Positions 1-8,478 of a DNA stretch of 63,771 nucleotides are shown here, in pieces. The translations under genes and the position numbers were made by a program. Position 1 is the first letter of the stretch; each line of letters begins with the position of its first letter. Source of the stretch: Bacteroidales bacterium (GTDB lineage: Bacteria > Bacteroidota > Bacteroidia > Bacteroidales > UBA932); assembly GCA_017412645.1 (NCBI GenBank), contig JAFPWX010000012.1:1-63771 (forward strand), written 5' to 3'. The notes beneath the pieces are model-generated. The model worked only from the letters and a program-made list of their open reading frames with translations, made no database searches and was not told the origin of the DNA.

Positions 1-947
1 CCACCGCCATGATGCTCACCTTCCTCACACCTGTATTCAAACAGCTTCCGGAAGGCGGCAAGGGGCGTATCGCTATGGCGCTCAGCATCCCCATCGCCGC
101 CAATCTGGGCGGTATGGGAACACCCATCGGCACACCTCCCAACACCATCGCACTCAAGTATTTGAACGATCCGGAAGGCTTGAACCTCGGCATCGGCTTC
201 GGCCAGTGGATGATTTTCATGGTTCCGCTTGTCATCATCATGATCCTGATTGCCTGGATGATCCTGAAGAAGTTCTTCCCCTTCACCCAGAAGACCATCG
301 AGCTCAAGATTGACGGCGAAATGAAGAAGGACCGTAAGAGTACCCTCGTCATCGTAACGATGGTCATAACGATCCTGCTCTGGATGATGGACGCCCTGAC
401 GGGCATCAACACCTACACGGTTGCGCTGATACCCTTCGCTGTCTTCGCAATGGCCGGAATCATCAGCAAGTACGACCTGGAAGAAATCAACTGGTCGGTC
501 ATCTGGATGGTCGCTGGCGGCTTCGCCCTGGGTTACGCCATGAACGGCTCTGGCCTCGCGGCTCTCGTAGTCCGTGCCATTCCTTTCGGCGACTTCTCTC
601 CGCTCCTGATTGTCATCCTTTCCGGCCTGCTTTGCTACGGCCTCTCCAACCTCATTTCGCACTCTGCCACGGCAGCCCTGCTGATGCCCATCCTTGTGGT
701 GGTCTGCACGGCCATGGGAGACAAACTCGCCGCAGTGGGCGGAACATCCACCGTACTTATCGGAGTCGCCATCGCCTCCAGCAGCGCCATGATCCTGCCC
801 ATCTCCACGCCCCCGAATGCCCTGGCTTACGCCACTAACCTCATCCAGCAGAAAGACATGGCCCGCATTGGCATCATCATCGGCCTCATTAGCGTCGTAC
901 TGGGTTACCTGGTACTGTTCACCGCCGGGTCACTGCATATTATTTAG
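1..947 (+). CDS. SLC13/DASS-type sodium:carboxylate transporter, 5' partial
   Basis: The reading frame is open to the left edge, so the true start lies outside the window and about 314 C-terminal residues are visible. The protein is very hydrophobic with several membrane segments. It carries the repeated GTPPN / STPPN helix-breaking loops (near 40 and 265 of the visible part) that are typical of the divalent anion:Na+ symporter family, which imports dicarboxylates such as succinate or malate. The second SNT-type sodium motif reads SHSAT near residue 215. The substrate cannot be decided from the sequence. The next transporter gene starts 18 bases downstream in the same direction. Confidence 0.85.
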   Translation, partial: TAMMLTFLTPVFKQLPEGGKGRIAMALSIPIAANLGGMGTPIGTPPNTIALKYLNDPEGLNLGIGFGQWMIFMVPLVIIMILIAWMILKKFFPFTQKTIELKIDGEMKKDRKSTLVIVTMVITILLWMMDALTGINTYTVALIPFAVFAMAGIISKYDLEEINWSVIWMVAGGFALGYAMNGSGLAALVVRAIPFGDFSPLLIVILSGLLCYGLSNLISHSATAALLMPILVVVCTAMGDKLAAVGGTSTVLIGVAIASSSAMILPISTPPNALAYATNLIQQKDMARIGIIIGLISVVLGYLVLFTAGSLHII

Positions 948-965
948 AATAGTTCCTTACATGCC

Positions 966-2639
966 ATGTTGAATCTTCTTACAGGGCGAGACACCGCTTC
1001 GGCCATTCTGATTCTGGCCGTTGTCATTGCTTCGGGCCTTTTCCTGGGCAAGTTCAAGATCAAGGGTATTTCTCTTGGGAGTACGTGGATTCTGTTTATG
1101 GGCATCCTGCTTGGGCATCTGGGTCTGCGGATCAATCCCGTGATGCTGTCTTTCATCAAGGACTTCGGACTCATCCTCTTCGTTTTTGCCATCGGTCTGC
1201 AGGTAGGTCCGGGATTCTTCCATTCATTCCGAAAAGACGGCCTCCCCATGAATTTGATGGCTGTGGGATTGGTTCTGTTGGCTGTACTGACCACCTATAT
1301 CATACATCTGGTGAGCGGGGAGAACCTGGGTATCATGACCGGCATCATGTCGGGTGCCGTCACCAATACACCGGGACTCGGTGCCGCACAGCAGACGCTC
1401 TCAGAAGCGAATTCGGTGTCTGCCGGCATCGAGGATGCCGCATCCGGAATAGCATCGGCCTACGCAGTGGCCTATCCGCTGGGCGTACTGGGAGCCATTG
1501 CTGTCCTTCTGCTCGCCAAAGCCGTTTTCCGGGTGGATATGGACAAGGAAAAGGTGCGTGCTTCCAAAAGCGAAGACGATGAGGGTAACGCCTATCGTCT
1601 TGCCTGCCAGGTGGAGAATCCGGCACTTTTCGGCAAAACCATTCACGACATCGTTGGCGAAGAAAATGTGGACCATTTGGTCATTGCCCGCATGAAGCGA
1701 GACGACAAAGTGTTCTTCCCGGATCTGGACCTCCCCCTGCAGGAAGGTGACAGGCTTCTTATCGTAACAGACGTCCAGCACAAGGACAAAGTTCGCATCA
1801 TCTTCGGGGAGGAACTCCCCGTGGACATGAAGGAGTGGCAGCAGAGTGGCACAAACTTGGTGGCATCACGCCTTTCCATAACCAAATCATCCATTACCGG
1901 AAGGAGCCTGCGCAAGCTGGACGTGCGCCGCAAATATGGAGTTACCGTTACCCGGATCGTCCGTTCCGGTGTAGATTTACAAGCCGATGCCGATTTAATT
2001 CTCCAGATGGGCGACAGCATGAAAGTCGTGGGTTCGGAAGAAGGTATCGAGCGTCTTGCCCGGCTCGTCGGAAACCAACCGGAATCGCTGCACAAGCCCA
2101 ATCTGATACCCATTTTCTTCGGCATCGCCCTTGGCGTGGCGGTGGGGATGATCCCCATTCATTTCCCTTCGATGCCCCAACCTTTGAAACTCGGTCTTGC
2201 GGGCGGTCCGCTTATCGTGGCCATCCTGCTCGGTCATTTCGGGCCGAAACTGCGGATTACCACCTATACGGCCCTGAGTGCCAACCTGATGATTCGGGAG
2301 ATTGGCATTTCGCTCTTCATGGCTGCAGTCGGATTAGGCGCAGGAAAGACCTTCGTTTCCTCCCTTGTCGGCGGCGGTTATATGTGGGTGCTTTACGGAG
2401 CCGTCATTACCCTGGTTCCCATGACGATTATCGCCCTGGTGGCCCGCTGGGCGATGAAGATGGACTTCTTCAAGATATGCGGCCTTCTTGCCGGAGGAAC
2501 TACTAATCCGGCCCTTCTTTCCTTTGCCGAGCAGATGTATGGCAGTGGGAGGATTGCTGTTAATTACGCGACGGTTTACCCCTTGACCATGTTCCTCCGG
2601 GTGGTGGCCGCCCAGGTTTTGATAATGATAATGCTCTGA
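966..2639 (+). CDS. YidE/YbjL/AspT-family transporter with central TrkA_C domains
   Basis: This 557-residue membrane protein has the duplicated layout of the aspartate:alanine exchanger (AspT/YidE) family. An N-terminal block of about five membrane helices (residues 10-190) contains the glycine-rich SGAVTNTPGLGAA segment. A cytosolic part (about 205-370) looks like two RCK/TrkA_C ligand-binding modules. A second membrane block (375-557) repeats the pattern with GGTTNPALLSFAEQ. The family exchanges small carboxylates or amino acids, and the substrate here is unknown. The ATG at 966 was chosen because the reading frame begins there, 18 bases after the previous stop. The M49-like lipoprotein follows after 4 bases, so the two may share a transcript. 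Confidence 0.85.
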   Translation: MLNLLTGRDTASAILILAVVIASGLFLGKFKIKGISLGSTWILFMGILLGHLGLRINPVMLSFIKDFGLILFVFAIGLQVGPGFFHSFRKDGLPMNLMAVGLVLLAVLTTYIIHLVSGENLGIMTGIMSGAVTNTPGLGAAQQTLSEANSVSAGIEDAASGIASAYAVAYPLGVLGAIAVLLLAKAVFRVDMDKEKVRASKSEDDEGNAYRLACQVENPALFGKTIHDIVGEENVDHLVIARMKRDDKVFFPDLDLPLQEGDRLLIVTDVQHKDKVRIIFGEELPVDMKEWQQSGTNLVASRLSITKSSITGRSLRKLDVRRKYGVTVTRIVRSGVDLQADADLILQMGDSMKVVGSEEGIERLARLVGNQPESLHKPNLIPIFFGIALGVAVGMIPIHFPSMPQPLKLGLAGGPLIVAILLGHFGPKLRITTYTALSANLMIREIGISLFMAAVGLGAGKTFVSSLVGGGYMWVLYGAVITLVPMTIIALVARWAMKMDFFKICGLLAGGTTNPALLSFAEQMYGSGRIAVNYATVYPLTMFLRVVAAQVLIMIML

Positions 2640-2643
2640 CAAT

Positions 2644-4245
2644 ATGAAAAAGACTTTACTCCCCGCTGCCCTCGCACTTCTGGCAGCAGTATCCTGCAAT
2701 GAAACGAAATCGCCGTTTACACGCGATGTCAACAATTATGCCCTGGTGACCATCGAGGCCCCCGACCTCAGCGGCATCACCGACAACGGCAAGGAGGTGC
2801 TGAATCTCTACCGCTTTGCCGCCGATGAGGTGGACGCCATCTACTGGGAACAGTACTTCGGAGACAAACAGGCTCTCCTGAATGGCATCACCGACCCTGT
2901 CCAGAAGACTTTTGCCGAGATCAACTACGGCCCGTGGGACCGTACTACCGGCAAGTCTTTCGTGGAAGGCTATGCCGACGCATTTCCAGGAGCGGGCTTC
3001 TATCCGGCCGACATGACCGTGGAAGAGTTCAATGCCTGGAACAATCCTGACAAGAACAGCCCCTACACCCTCATCAGGCGCGCATCCGACGGTTCCCTGG
3101 AAGCCGTCTGGTATCACGACGCGTACAAGGCTCACATCGACAAGATCGGCAATTACCTGAAGGCAGCTGCCGATATCACCATCAAGCCCAGCGTAGCCAG
3201 GTACCTGCTCAGCAAAGCCGAGGCACTGAAGACCGACAATTACTACGAAAGCTCTCTCGCATGGCTGGATATGGACGACAGCAAGATGGACCTTGTAATT
3301 GGCCCGAATGAAGTTACCGACGACCAGCTCCTTGGCGTCAAGCGTTCCTACGAGGCGTATGTCCTGCTTAAGAACGAAGCCCACACCAGCGAGCTGATGC
3401 AGTATGTTTCCCGCATCGGCGAGTTCCAGGAAGATCTCCCCGGAGAGGCCGCCTACAAGGCCTTCCAGCCCGGTGCAGGTTCCAACATCTTCTCCTGCGA
3501 CGCCATCTACTATGCCGGCAAGGCCAACGCCGGAGTGAAAGTCATCGCGCTCAATCTTCCCTTTGATGCCGACGTGCAGCGCGACCGCGGCACCCGTACC
3601 ATTCTGCTGGAAAACATCATCAAGGCCAAGTACAACTACATTGTAGGCCCCACCGGAGACGCGCTTCTGGATCGGGATGCCGCAGAACATCTTTCCTCGG
3701 ACGCTTTCCTGTGGAACATAGCTTTCCGCGAGGTCGCCCACGGCCTGGGAGTGAAAGAAACCGTGAACGGAAAGGGGAGTGTGGAAGAGGCTCTCGGTAA
3801 GCTGGCTCCCACCATTGAGGAAGTCAAGGCAAATGCGGCCGGCGTGCTCCTTGTGTGCAAGCTTCAGAACCATTATGACATCCATCATCTCTTCACCAAG
3901 GAAGACGCCCTTACCACCTTCTTCGCCTCCCTTCTCCGCTCCGAGCGCTTCGGTGAAGGCTCGCCGCTTGGCCGAGCCAATATCATCATCTACAACTATC
4001 TGGGACAGGCAGGGGTGTTCTATCGCCTGGAATCCAACAAGTACGGGCTGGATCTGAAGAAGATGGAAACTGCACTTTCCGACCTTACCGCTCTGATGCT
4101 CAAGCTGCAGGCTACCGGAGACAAGGTTGCAGCCGAAGAGTTTGAAAGAAGTTTCGCCACGCGCAATGCCGATTACGATGCAGACCGCCTGCAGCTGGGG
4201 ATCGAAAACATTCCCGCCGACATACGTTTTGAGTTCAAACGATAA
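2644..4245 (+). CDS. M49-like lipoprotein with a disrupted zinc-binding motif
   Basis: The 533-residue protein starts with a lipoprotein signal peptide with its cysteine at residue 18 (AVSC), so it is probably anchored in an outer membrane leaflet. The rest resembles the short dipeptidyl-peptidase III-like (M49) family, whose zinc site is HExxHGxG plus a downstream EExKAD. Here the first motif reads REVAHGLG: R362 replaces the first zinc histidine, while E363 and H366 remain. The second reads EEVKAN: E392 and E393 are kept, and N397 stands where D is usual. The codon is CGC where CAC would give His. I infer a catalytically dead or altered member. There is no frameshift and the length is normal, so it is not a decayed gene. 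It lies 4 bases behind the YidE-type transporter. Confidence 0.7.
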   Translation: MKKTLLPAALALLAAVSCNETKSPFTRDVNNYALVTIEAPDLSGITDNGKEVLNLYRFAADEVDAIYWEQYFGDKQALLNGITDPVQKTFAEINYGPWDRTTGKSFVEGYADAFPGAGFYPADMTVEEFNAWNNPDKNSPYTLIRRASDGSLEAVWYHDAYKAHIDKIGNYLKAAADITIKPSVARYLLSKAEALKTDNYYESSLAWLDMDDSKMDLVIGPNEVTDDQLLGVKRSYEAYVLLKNEAHTSELMQYVSRIGEFQEDLPGEAAYKAFQPGAGSNIFSCDAIYYAGKANAGVKVIALNLPFDADVQRDRGTRTILLENIIKAKYNYIVGPTGDALLDRDAAEHLSSDAFLWNIAFREVAHGLGVKETVNGKGSVEEALGKLAPTIEEVKANAAGVLLVCKLQNHYDIHHLFTKEDALTTFFASLLRSERFGEGSPLGRANIIIYNYLGQAGVFYRLESNKYGLDLKKMETALSDLTALMLKLQATGDKVAAEEFERSFATRNADYDADRLQLGIENIPADIRFEFKR

Positions 4246-4247
4246 AT

Positions 4248-4278
4248 TTGCGGAAGTCCATTATTATTGTTAAATTTG
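4248..4278 (+). promoter_or_regulatory. Bacteroidota-type promoter of purA
   Basis: TTTG ends at 4250 (-33 box) and TAAATTTG spans 4271-4278 (-7 box) with 20 bases between, a full match to the Bacteroidota primary sigma consensus. The leader to the purA start at 4313 would be about 30 bases. Confidence 0.75.
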
Positions 4279-4312
4279 TACACGTGAGTAGTGTTATTCT
4301 CCCGTATTAATA

Positions 4313-5593
4313 ATGGAACATAAGAAATTAGACGTTGTTCTCGGACTCCAGTGGGGGGATGAGGGCAAAGGCAAAATCGTGGATGTGCTCACGCCATCCT
4401 ACAAAATGGTCGCCCGTTTTCAGGGCGGTCCCAACGCGGGTCATTCTCTCGTTTTCGGCGGAGACAGTTTCGTGCTTCACACGGTACCTTCGGGTATTTT
4501 CCGCAAAGGAACGGAGAACGTTATCGGCAACAATGTCGTGATAGACCCGGTCATCCTCATGGATGAGATTGCCAAGATTGAGAAGCGGGGCGTAGATATA
4601 GACGGCAGGCTTGTCATTTCCAAACGCGCGCATCTCATCATGCCTACCCACGTCGCGTTGGACGCAGCCAGCGAAAGCGCCATGGGCAAGACCAAGATCG
4701 GTTCCACCCTAAAAGGTATTGGCCCTACATATGCCGATAAAACCGGCAGATACGGGCTTCGCGTGGGAGATATCCTCCAGGACAACTTCACAGCCCTGTA
4801 CGAGGAACGCAAGCAGCGGCATCAGATGTTGCTCAGGCAGTACCCCCCGTTCGAACTTCCGTTCAATTTCGACGAATATGAAAAGAAATGGTTCCAGGCC
4901 GTGGCCGAGATGAAACGTTTCCGCTTCATCGACAGCGAAGTGTATGTGAATGAAGCTCTGGACAAGGGTGTCCCCATCCTCGCCGAAGGCGCCCAGGGGT
5001 CGCTTCTTGACATCGATTTCGGAACATATCCTTACGTCACTTCTTCAAATACCCTTTCCGCAGGGGTCTGCACGGGTCTGGGAATAGCCCCCTCGCGTAT
5101 AGGCAAGGTTTATGGCATATTCAAGGCCTATTGCACCCGCGTAGGCAACGGTCCTTTCCCCACCGAGCTGTTTGATGCCGACGGAGACAGGCTCCGCGAC
5201 ATAGGTCATGAATACGGTGCCACTACCGGTCGCCCGAGGCGCACCGGCTGGCTCGATATGGTGGCCCTCAAATATGCCGTTATGATGAACGGTGTCACTG
5301 ACCTGATAATGATGAAGGCGGACGTCCTGGACGGCTTCGATACCATAAAGGTAGCAGTGGCGTACAAGGTGGGAAAGCATACCGTGGATTGCTTCCCGTA
5401 CGACGGAGGCAAGGATGCGACCCCTATCTACAGGGAATTCCCCGGATGGAAGACATCCATTACCGGTCTCACCCGTTACGAAGACTTCCCGGAAGCCTTC
5501 CGCAATTATATAGATTTCATTGAAGCTGAGACCCACTGCAAGGTCAGCATCGTATCCGTGGGGCCGGACCGCGACGCAACCGTGCTGCGTTAG
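4313..5593 (+). CDS. purA: Adenylosuccinate synthetase
   Basis: PurA joins IMP and aspartate, driven by GTP, to give adenylosuccinate, the first step of the AMP branch. The 426-residue length is normal for the family. The GTP-binding GDEGKGK loop is at residues 15-21 and GGPNAGHS follows near 40. The IMP-binding stretch GIGPTYADK and the [12 protein letters not shown] region are intact. It has its own upstream promoter. Its stop codon overlaps that of purB on the other strand by 4 bases, so the two AMP-branch genes converge tail to tail with no room for a terminator. Confidence 0.97.
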   Translation: MEHKKLDVVLGLQWGDEGKGKIVDVLTPSYKMVARFQGGPNAGHSLVFGGDSFVLHTVPSGIFRKGTENVIGNNVVIDPVILMDEIAKIEKRGVDIDGRLVISKRAHLIMPTHVALDAASESAMGKTKIGSTLKGIGPTYADKTGRYGLRVGDILQDNFTALYEERKQRHQMLLRQYPPFELPFNFDEYEKKWFQAVAEMKRFRFIDSEVYVNEALDKGVPILAEGAQGSLLDIDFGTYPYVTSSNTLSAGVCTGLGIAPSRIGKVYGIFKAYCTRVGNGPFPTELFDADGDRLRDIGHEYGATTGRPRRTGWLDMVALKYAVMMNGVTDLIMMKADVLDGFDTIKVAVAYKVGKHTVDCFPYDGGKDATPIYREFPGWKTSITGLTRYEDFPEAFRNYIDFIEAETHCKVSIVSVGPDRDATVLR

Positions 5594-6885
5594 GCTATTC
5601 CTACACGGGAGAAAATCTCGTCCACGTTCTTGAAATAATAGTCCAGGGTGAAGCAACCATCGAGTTCCTCCCTGGACAATTTATTTGTGACCTCCGGAGA
5701 CGCCTCCAGCAGAGTCTTGTAGTCCTTGTTTTCTGTCCAGGCTTCCATGGCGATGGGCTGAACTGTATCGTAGGCCTGCTCGCGGGAAAGTCCCTTGGCG
5801 ATGAGGGCGTTCATAACGCGCTGGGCGAAAATAACGCCGCGGGTGCGCCAGATGTTTGCCATCATGTTCTCCGGATACACTACCAGGTTTTCCAGTATGC
5901 CTTTGAAGCGGACCAGCATGTAGTCCAGCAGTTCAGTCGCATCCGGAAGGACTATGCGCTCGGTGCTCGAGTGGGAGATGTCGCGCTCGTGCCAGAGGGC
6001 CACATTTTCGTATGCGGTGAGCATATAGCCGCGCATGACGCGCGCGCATCCGCAGATATTCTCGCTGCTTATGGGATTGCGCTTGTGAGGCATGGCACTC
6101 GAGCCCTTCTGACCCTTGCGGAAGGCTTCCTCGGCTTCGCGCACTTCGGTGCGCTGGAGGTTGCGGACTTCAAAGGCCATCTGCTCGAGGGTAGCGGCAA
6201 CCAGAGCCAGTGCGCCCACATAGCTGGCATGCCTGTCGCGCTGGAGCACCTGGGTGGATATGTCGGCGCTTTGAATTCCCAGCTTTCCGCACACGTAGTC
6301 CTGGATGAATGGCGGGATGTTGGCGAAATTGCCCACCGCACCGCTCATTTTTCCGGCTTCCACATCTGCCGCGGCTGCCTTGAAACGACGTATGTTGCGT
6401 TTCATCTCCTCGTACCACAGAGCCCACTTGAGACCGAAACTGGTGATGTCGGCATGGATGCCGTGGGTTCGGCCGATGCAGGGAGTGGATTTGAATTCCA
6501 GTGCGCGTGAACGGAGCACTTCCATGAATTCCTCCATATCCTTGAGGAGTATGGCGTCGGCCTGCTTGAGCAGGTAACCGTTGGCCGTATCCACCACGTC
6601 GGTAGAGGTGAGTCCGTAGTGCACCCATTTGCGCTCCTCTCCCAGGCTCTCGCTCACGGCACGGGTGAAAGCTACAACGTCGTGGCGGGTCTGCTCTTCG
6701 ATCTCCTTGATGCGGGAGACCTCGAAGCGGGCGTTCGCGCGGATCTTGTCCACATCCGCAGCAGGAATGACACCCAGTTTGCTCCAGGCTTCGCAGGAGA
6801 GTATTTCAACCTCGAGATAGGCGCCGAACTTATTCTCTTCAGTCCAGACGTCCCTCATCACTTTCCGGGAATAGCGCTCAATCAT
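5590..6885 (-). CDS. purB: Adenylosuccinate lyase
   Basis: PurB cleaves SAICAR to AICAR and adenylosuccinate to AMP, releasing fumarate each time. The 431-residue protein has the fumarase/aspartase superfamily signature [11 protein letters not shown], the IGRTHG region near residue 140, and the TRHDV segment holding a conserved histidine near residue 70. It begins 8 bases downstream of the 313-residue purC and is probably co-transcribed with it. That pairs the SAICAR-making and SAICAR-cleaving enzymes in one two-gene unit, separate from the large pur operon. Confidence 0.97.
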   Translation of the reverse strand: MIERYSRKVMRDVWTEENKFGAYLEVEILSCEAWSKLGVIPAADVDKIRANARFEVSRIKEIEEQTRHDVVAFTRAVSESLGEERKWVHYGLTSTDVVDTANGYLLKQADAILLKDMEEFMEVLRSRALEFKSTPCIGRTHGIHADITSFGLKWALWYEEMKRNIRRFKAAAADVEAGKMSGAVGNFANIPPFIQDYVCGKLGIQSADISTQVLQRDRHASYVGALALVAATLEQMAFEVRNLQRTEVREAEEAFRKGQKGSSAMPHKRNPISSENICGCARVMRGYMLTAYENVALWHERDISHSSTERIVLPDATELLDYMLVRFKGILENLVVYPENMMANIWRTRGVIFAQRVMNALIAKGLSREQAYDTVQPIAMEAWTENKDYKTLLEASPEVTNKLSREELDGCFTLDYYFKNVDEIFSRVGIA

Positions 6886-6893
6886 ATGCCCTG

Positions 6894-7835
6894 TTATTTA
6901 TTAAGGAAGCCCAGGATATTATTTTCAATGCGTGCCGCAATGTCTTCGCATTCAGCTTTTTTGAACGGTTCCGGGCTCAGTTTCTCGTAGAGTTCGATGT
7001 AGCGGTCCGTAATGCCGTTCACGACTTCGGGGGTCATCTCTGGGATCTTCTGGCCCGCCTGGCCCTGGAAACCGTTAGCCATAAGCCATTCGCGGACGAA
7101 CTCTTTCGACAGTTGTTTCTGGTGTTCGCCTTTTTCCAGGCGCTGCTCGTAGCCTTCGGCATAGAAGTAGCGCGAGGAATCCGGAGTGTGGATTTCATCC
7201 ATCAGCATGATCTGTCCGTTCCGCTTGCCGAATTCATATTTGGTGTCCACCAGAATGAGGCCCTTGCCGGCGGCGATTTCGGTGCCGCGCTGGAAAAGCG
7301 CAAGCGTGTATTTCTCCAGCTGCTCGTATTCATCGGCCGGGACGATGCCGCGGGCGATGATTTCCTCCCTGCTGATGTCCTCGTCGTGGCCTTCGGCCGC
7401 CTTTGTGGTGGGAGTGATGATAGGCTGCGGAAGTTTTTCATTTTCGCGAAGTCCGTCGGGCAGGGTGACGCCGCACAGACTGCGCCTGCCGGCTTTGTAT
7501 TCCCGCCAGGCGTGCCCGGCAAGATAACCGCGTACCACCATCTCGACCTTGTAGGGTTCGCACTGCCAGCCTATGGTAACCATGGGATCCGGCACGACCA
7601 CCTTCCAGTTGGGAAGGATGTCGGCGGTGAGGTCTAGGAACTGGGCGGCGAGCTGGTTGAGCACCTGCCCTTTGCAGGGGATACCTTCTGGCAGGACGAC
7701 ATCGAAGGCGGAGATACGGTCGGTTGCGACCATCACCATACAACCATTTTCAAGGAAATAAACGTCACGGACTTTGCCCGTGTACCTGGACTTGATGCCG
7801 GGTAGATTGAGATCGGTTTTTACAACGGCTTTCAT
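6894..7835 (-). CDS. purC: SAICAR synthase, long (about 310-residue) form
   Basis: This enzyme joins CAIR and aspartate with ATP to make SAICAR. At 313 residues it is the long form usual in Bacteroidota and fungi. It has an N-terminal [10 protein letters not shown] nucleotide loop, the DRISAFD motif near residue 60, [11 protein letters not shown], and the signature LVDTKYEFG followed by [11 protein letters not shown]. All key motifs look intact. It lies 8 bases upstream of purB. A second, short and divergent SAICAR synthase is encoded at 12159-12869 in the large pur operon, so the reaction is duplicated within 6 kb by two different subfamilies. Confidence 0.96.
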   Translation of the reverse strand: MKAVVKTDLNLPGIKSRYTGKVRDVYFLENGCMVMVATDRISAFDVVLPEGIPCKGQVLNQLAAQFLDLTADILPNWKVVVPDPMVTIGWQCEPYKVEMVVRGYLAGHAWREYKAGRRSLCGVTLPDGLRENEKLPQPIITPTTKAAEGHDEDISREEIIARGIVPADEYEQLEKYTLALFQRGTEIAAGKGLILVDTKYEFGKRNGQIMLMDEIHTPDSSRYFYAEGYEQRLEKGEHQKQLSKEFVREWLMANGFQGQAGQKIPEMTPEVVNGITDRYIELYEKLSPEPFKKAECEDIAARIENNILGFLNK

Positions 7836-7855
7836 GGCTGATGAAATATGTCTTA

Positions 7856-7863
7856 CAAAGATA
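7856..7863 (-). promoter_or_regulatory. Candidate -7 box for purC-purB
   Basis: TATCTTTG on the minus strand fits TAnnTTTG and lies 20 bases before the purC start. No TTG was found at the best spacing, so only the -7 half is supported. Confidence 0.4.
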
Positions 7864-7912
7864 GATAAAACTTATCAACACTGAAAATGTTGACAAATAT
7901 TGTTTATCCGTC

Positions 7913-7943
7913 TTGTAAGTGTCACGGATGCTTAGTAACTTCG
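7913..7943 (+). promoter_or_regulatory. Promoter of purE and the pur operon
   Basis: TTG at 7913-7915 and TAACTTCG at 7936-7943 (one mismatch to TAnnTTTG) are separated by exactly 20 bases. The purE start codon follows 22 bases later. It faces away from the purC-purB promoter in a 130-base divergent region. Confidence 0.55.
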
Positions 7944-7965
7944 TGGCTTCAAAACGGAGAATCAA

Positions 7966-8433
7966 ATGAAAATAGCAGTCATCATGGGAAGCGCCAGCGA
8001 TTGGGACGTAATGGCCCCTTGCTGCACCACCCTCGACGAGTTCGGCGTGCCCTATGAAAAAAAGGTGCTCAGCGCCCATCGCAATCCGGGCCCTCTCGCA
8101 GACTACGTTGCCTCCCTTAAAGACAAAGGCTGCGAGGTCGTGATAGCCGGAGCTGGGGGAGCGGCCCATCTTCCCGGGGTAATAGCCGCACAGACTACCT
8201 TGCCTGTTATCGGCATACCCGTAAAGAGCAAAGCCCTGAACGGATTGGACTCGCTCCTGTCCATAGCGCAGATGCCGTCGGGCATACCAGTCGCAACCAT
8301 GGCCATAGACGGATCAAAGAACGCTGCGCTGTACGCGGTATCCATCCTGGCCCTCTCGGATTCCGCACTCTCCCAAAAACTGCAGCAGTTCAGGGAAGAA
8401 CAGAGCCAGAAAGTCTTAAATACTATAATATAA
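7966..8433 (+). CDS. purE: N5-carboxyaminoimidazole ribonucleotide mutase (PurE, class I)
   Basis: PurE converts N5-CAIR to CAIR. The 155-residue protein has the class I pattern: MGSASDW near the start, LSAHRNP near residue 43, and the AGAGGAAHLPG loop near residue 65. No purK, whose product makes N5-CAIR for class I PurE, is present in this window. The gene begins the plus-strand pur cluster but is separated from purL by a terminator-like hairpin, so expression of purE and the rest may differ. Confidence 0.95.
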   Translation: MKIAVIMGSASDWDVMAPCCTTLDEFGVPYEKKVLSAHRNPGPLADYVASLKDKGCEVVIAGAGGAAHLPGVIAAQTTLPVIGIPVKSKALNGLDSLLSIAQMPSGIPVATMAIDGSKNAALYAVSILALSDSALSQKLQQFREEQSQKVLNTII

Positions 8434-8440
8434 AATATAA

Positions 8441-8476
8441 GTCCACCGAGCCTGCGCGCCGGTGGACTACTTTTTT
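8441..8476 (+). terminator. Intrinsic terminator / attenuator between purE and purL
   Basis: GTCCACCG at 8441-8448 pairs perfectly with CGGTGGAC at 8460-8467, and a run of six T follows at 8471-8476. The purL start codon is at 8479, only two bases after the T run. No promoter was seen between the hairpin and purL, so it is likely a partial terminator or regulated attenuator inside the operon. Confidence 0.7.
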
Positions 8477-8478
8477 GA

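Noticed and set aside
2656-3888. 410-residue minus-strand frame
   Set aside because: Antisense to the M49-like gene, no recognised domain.
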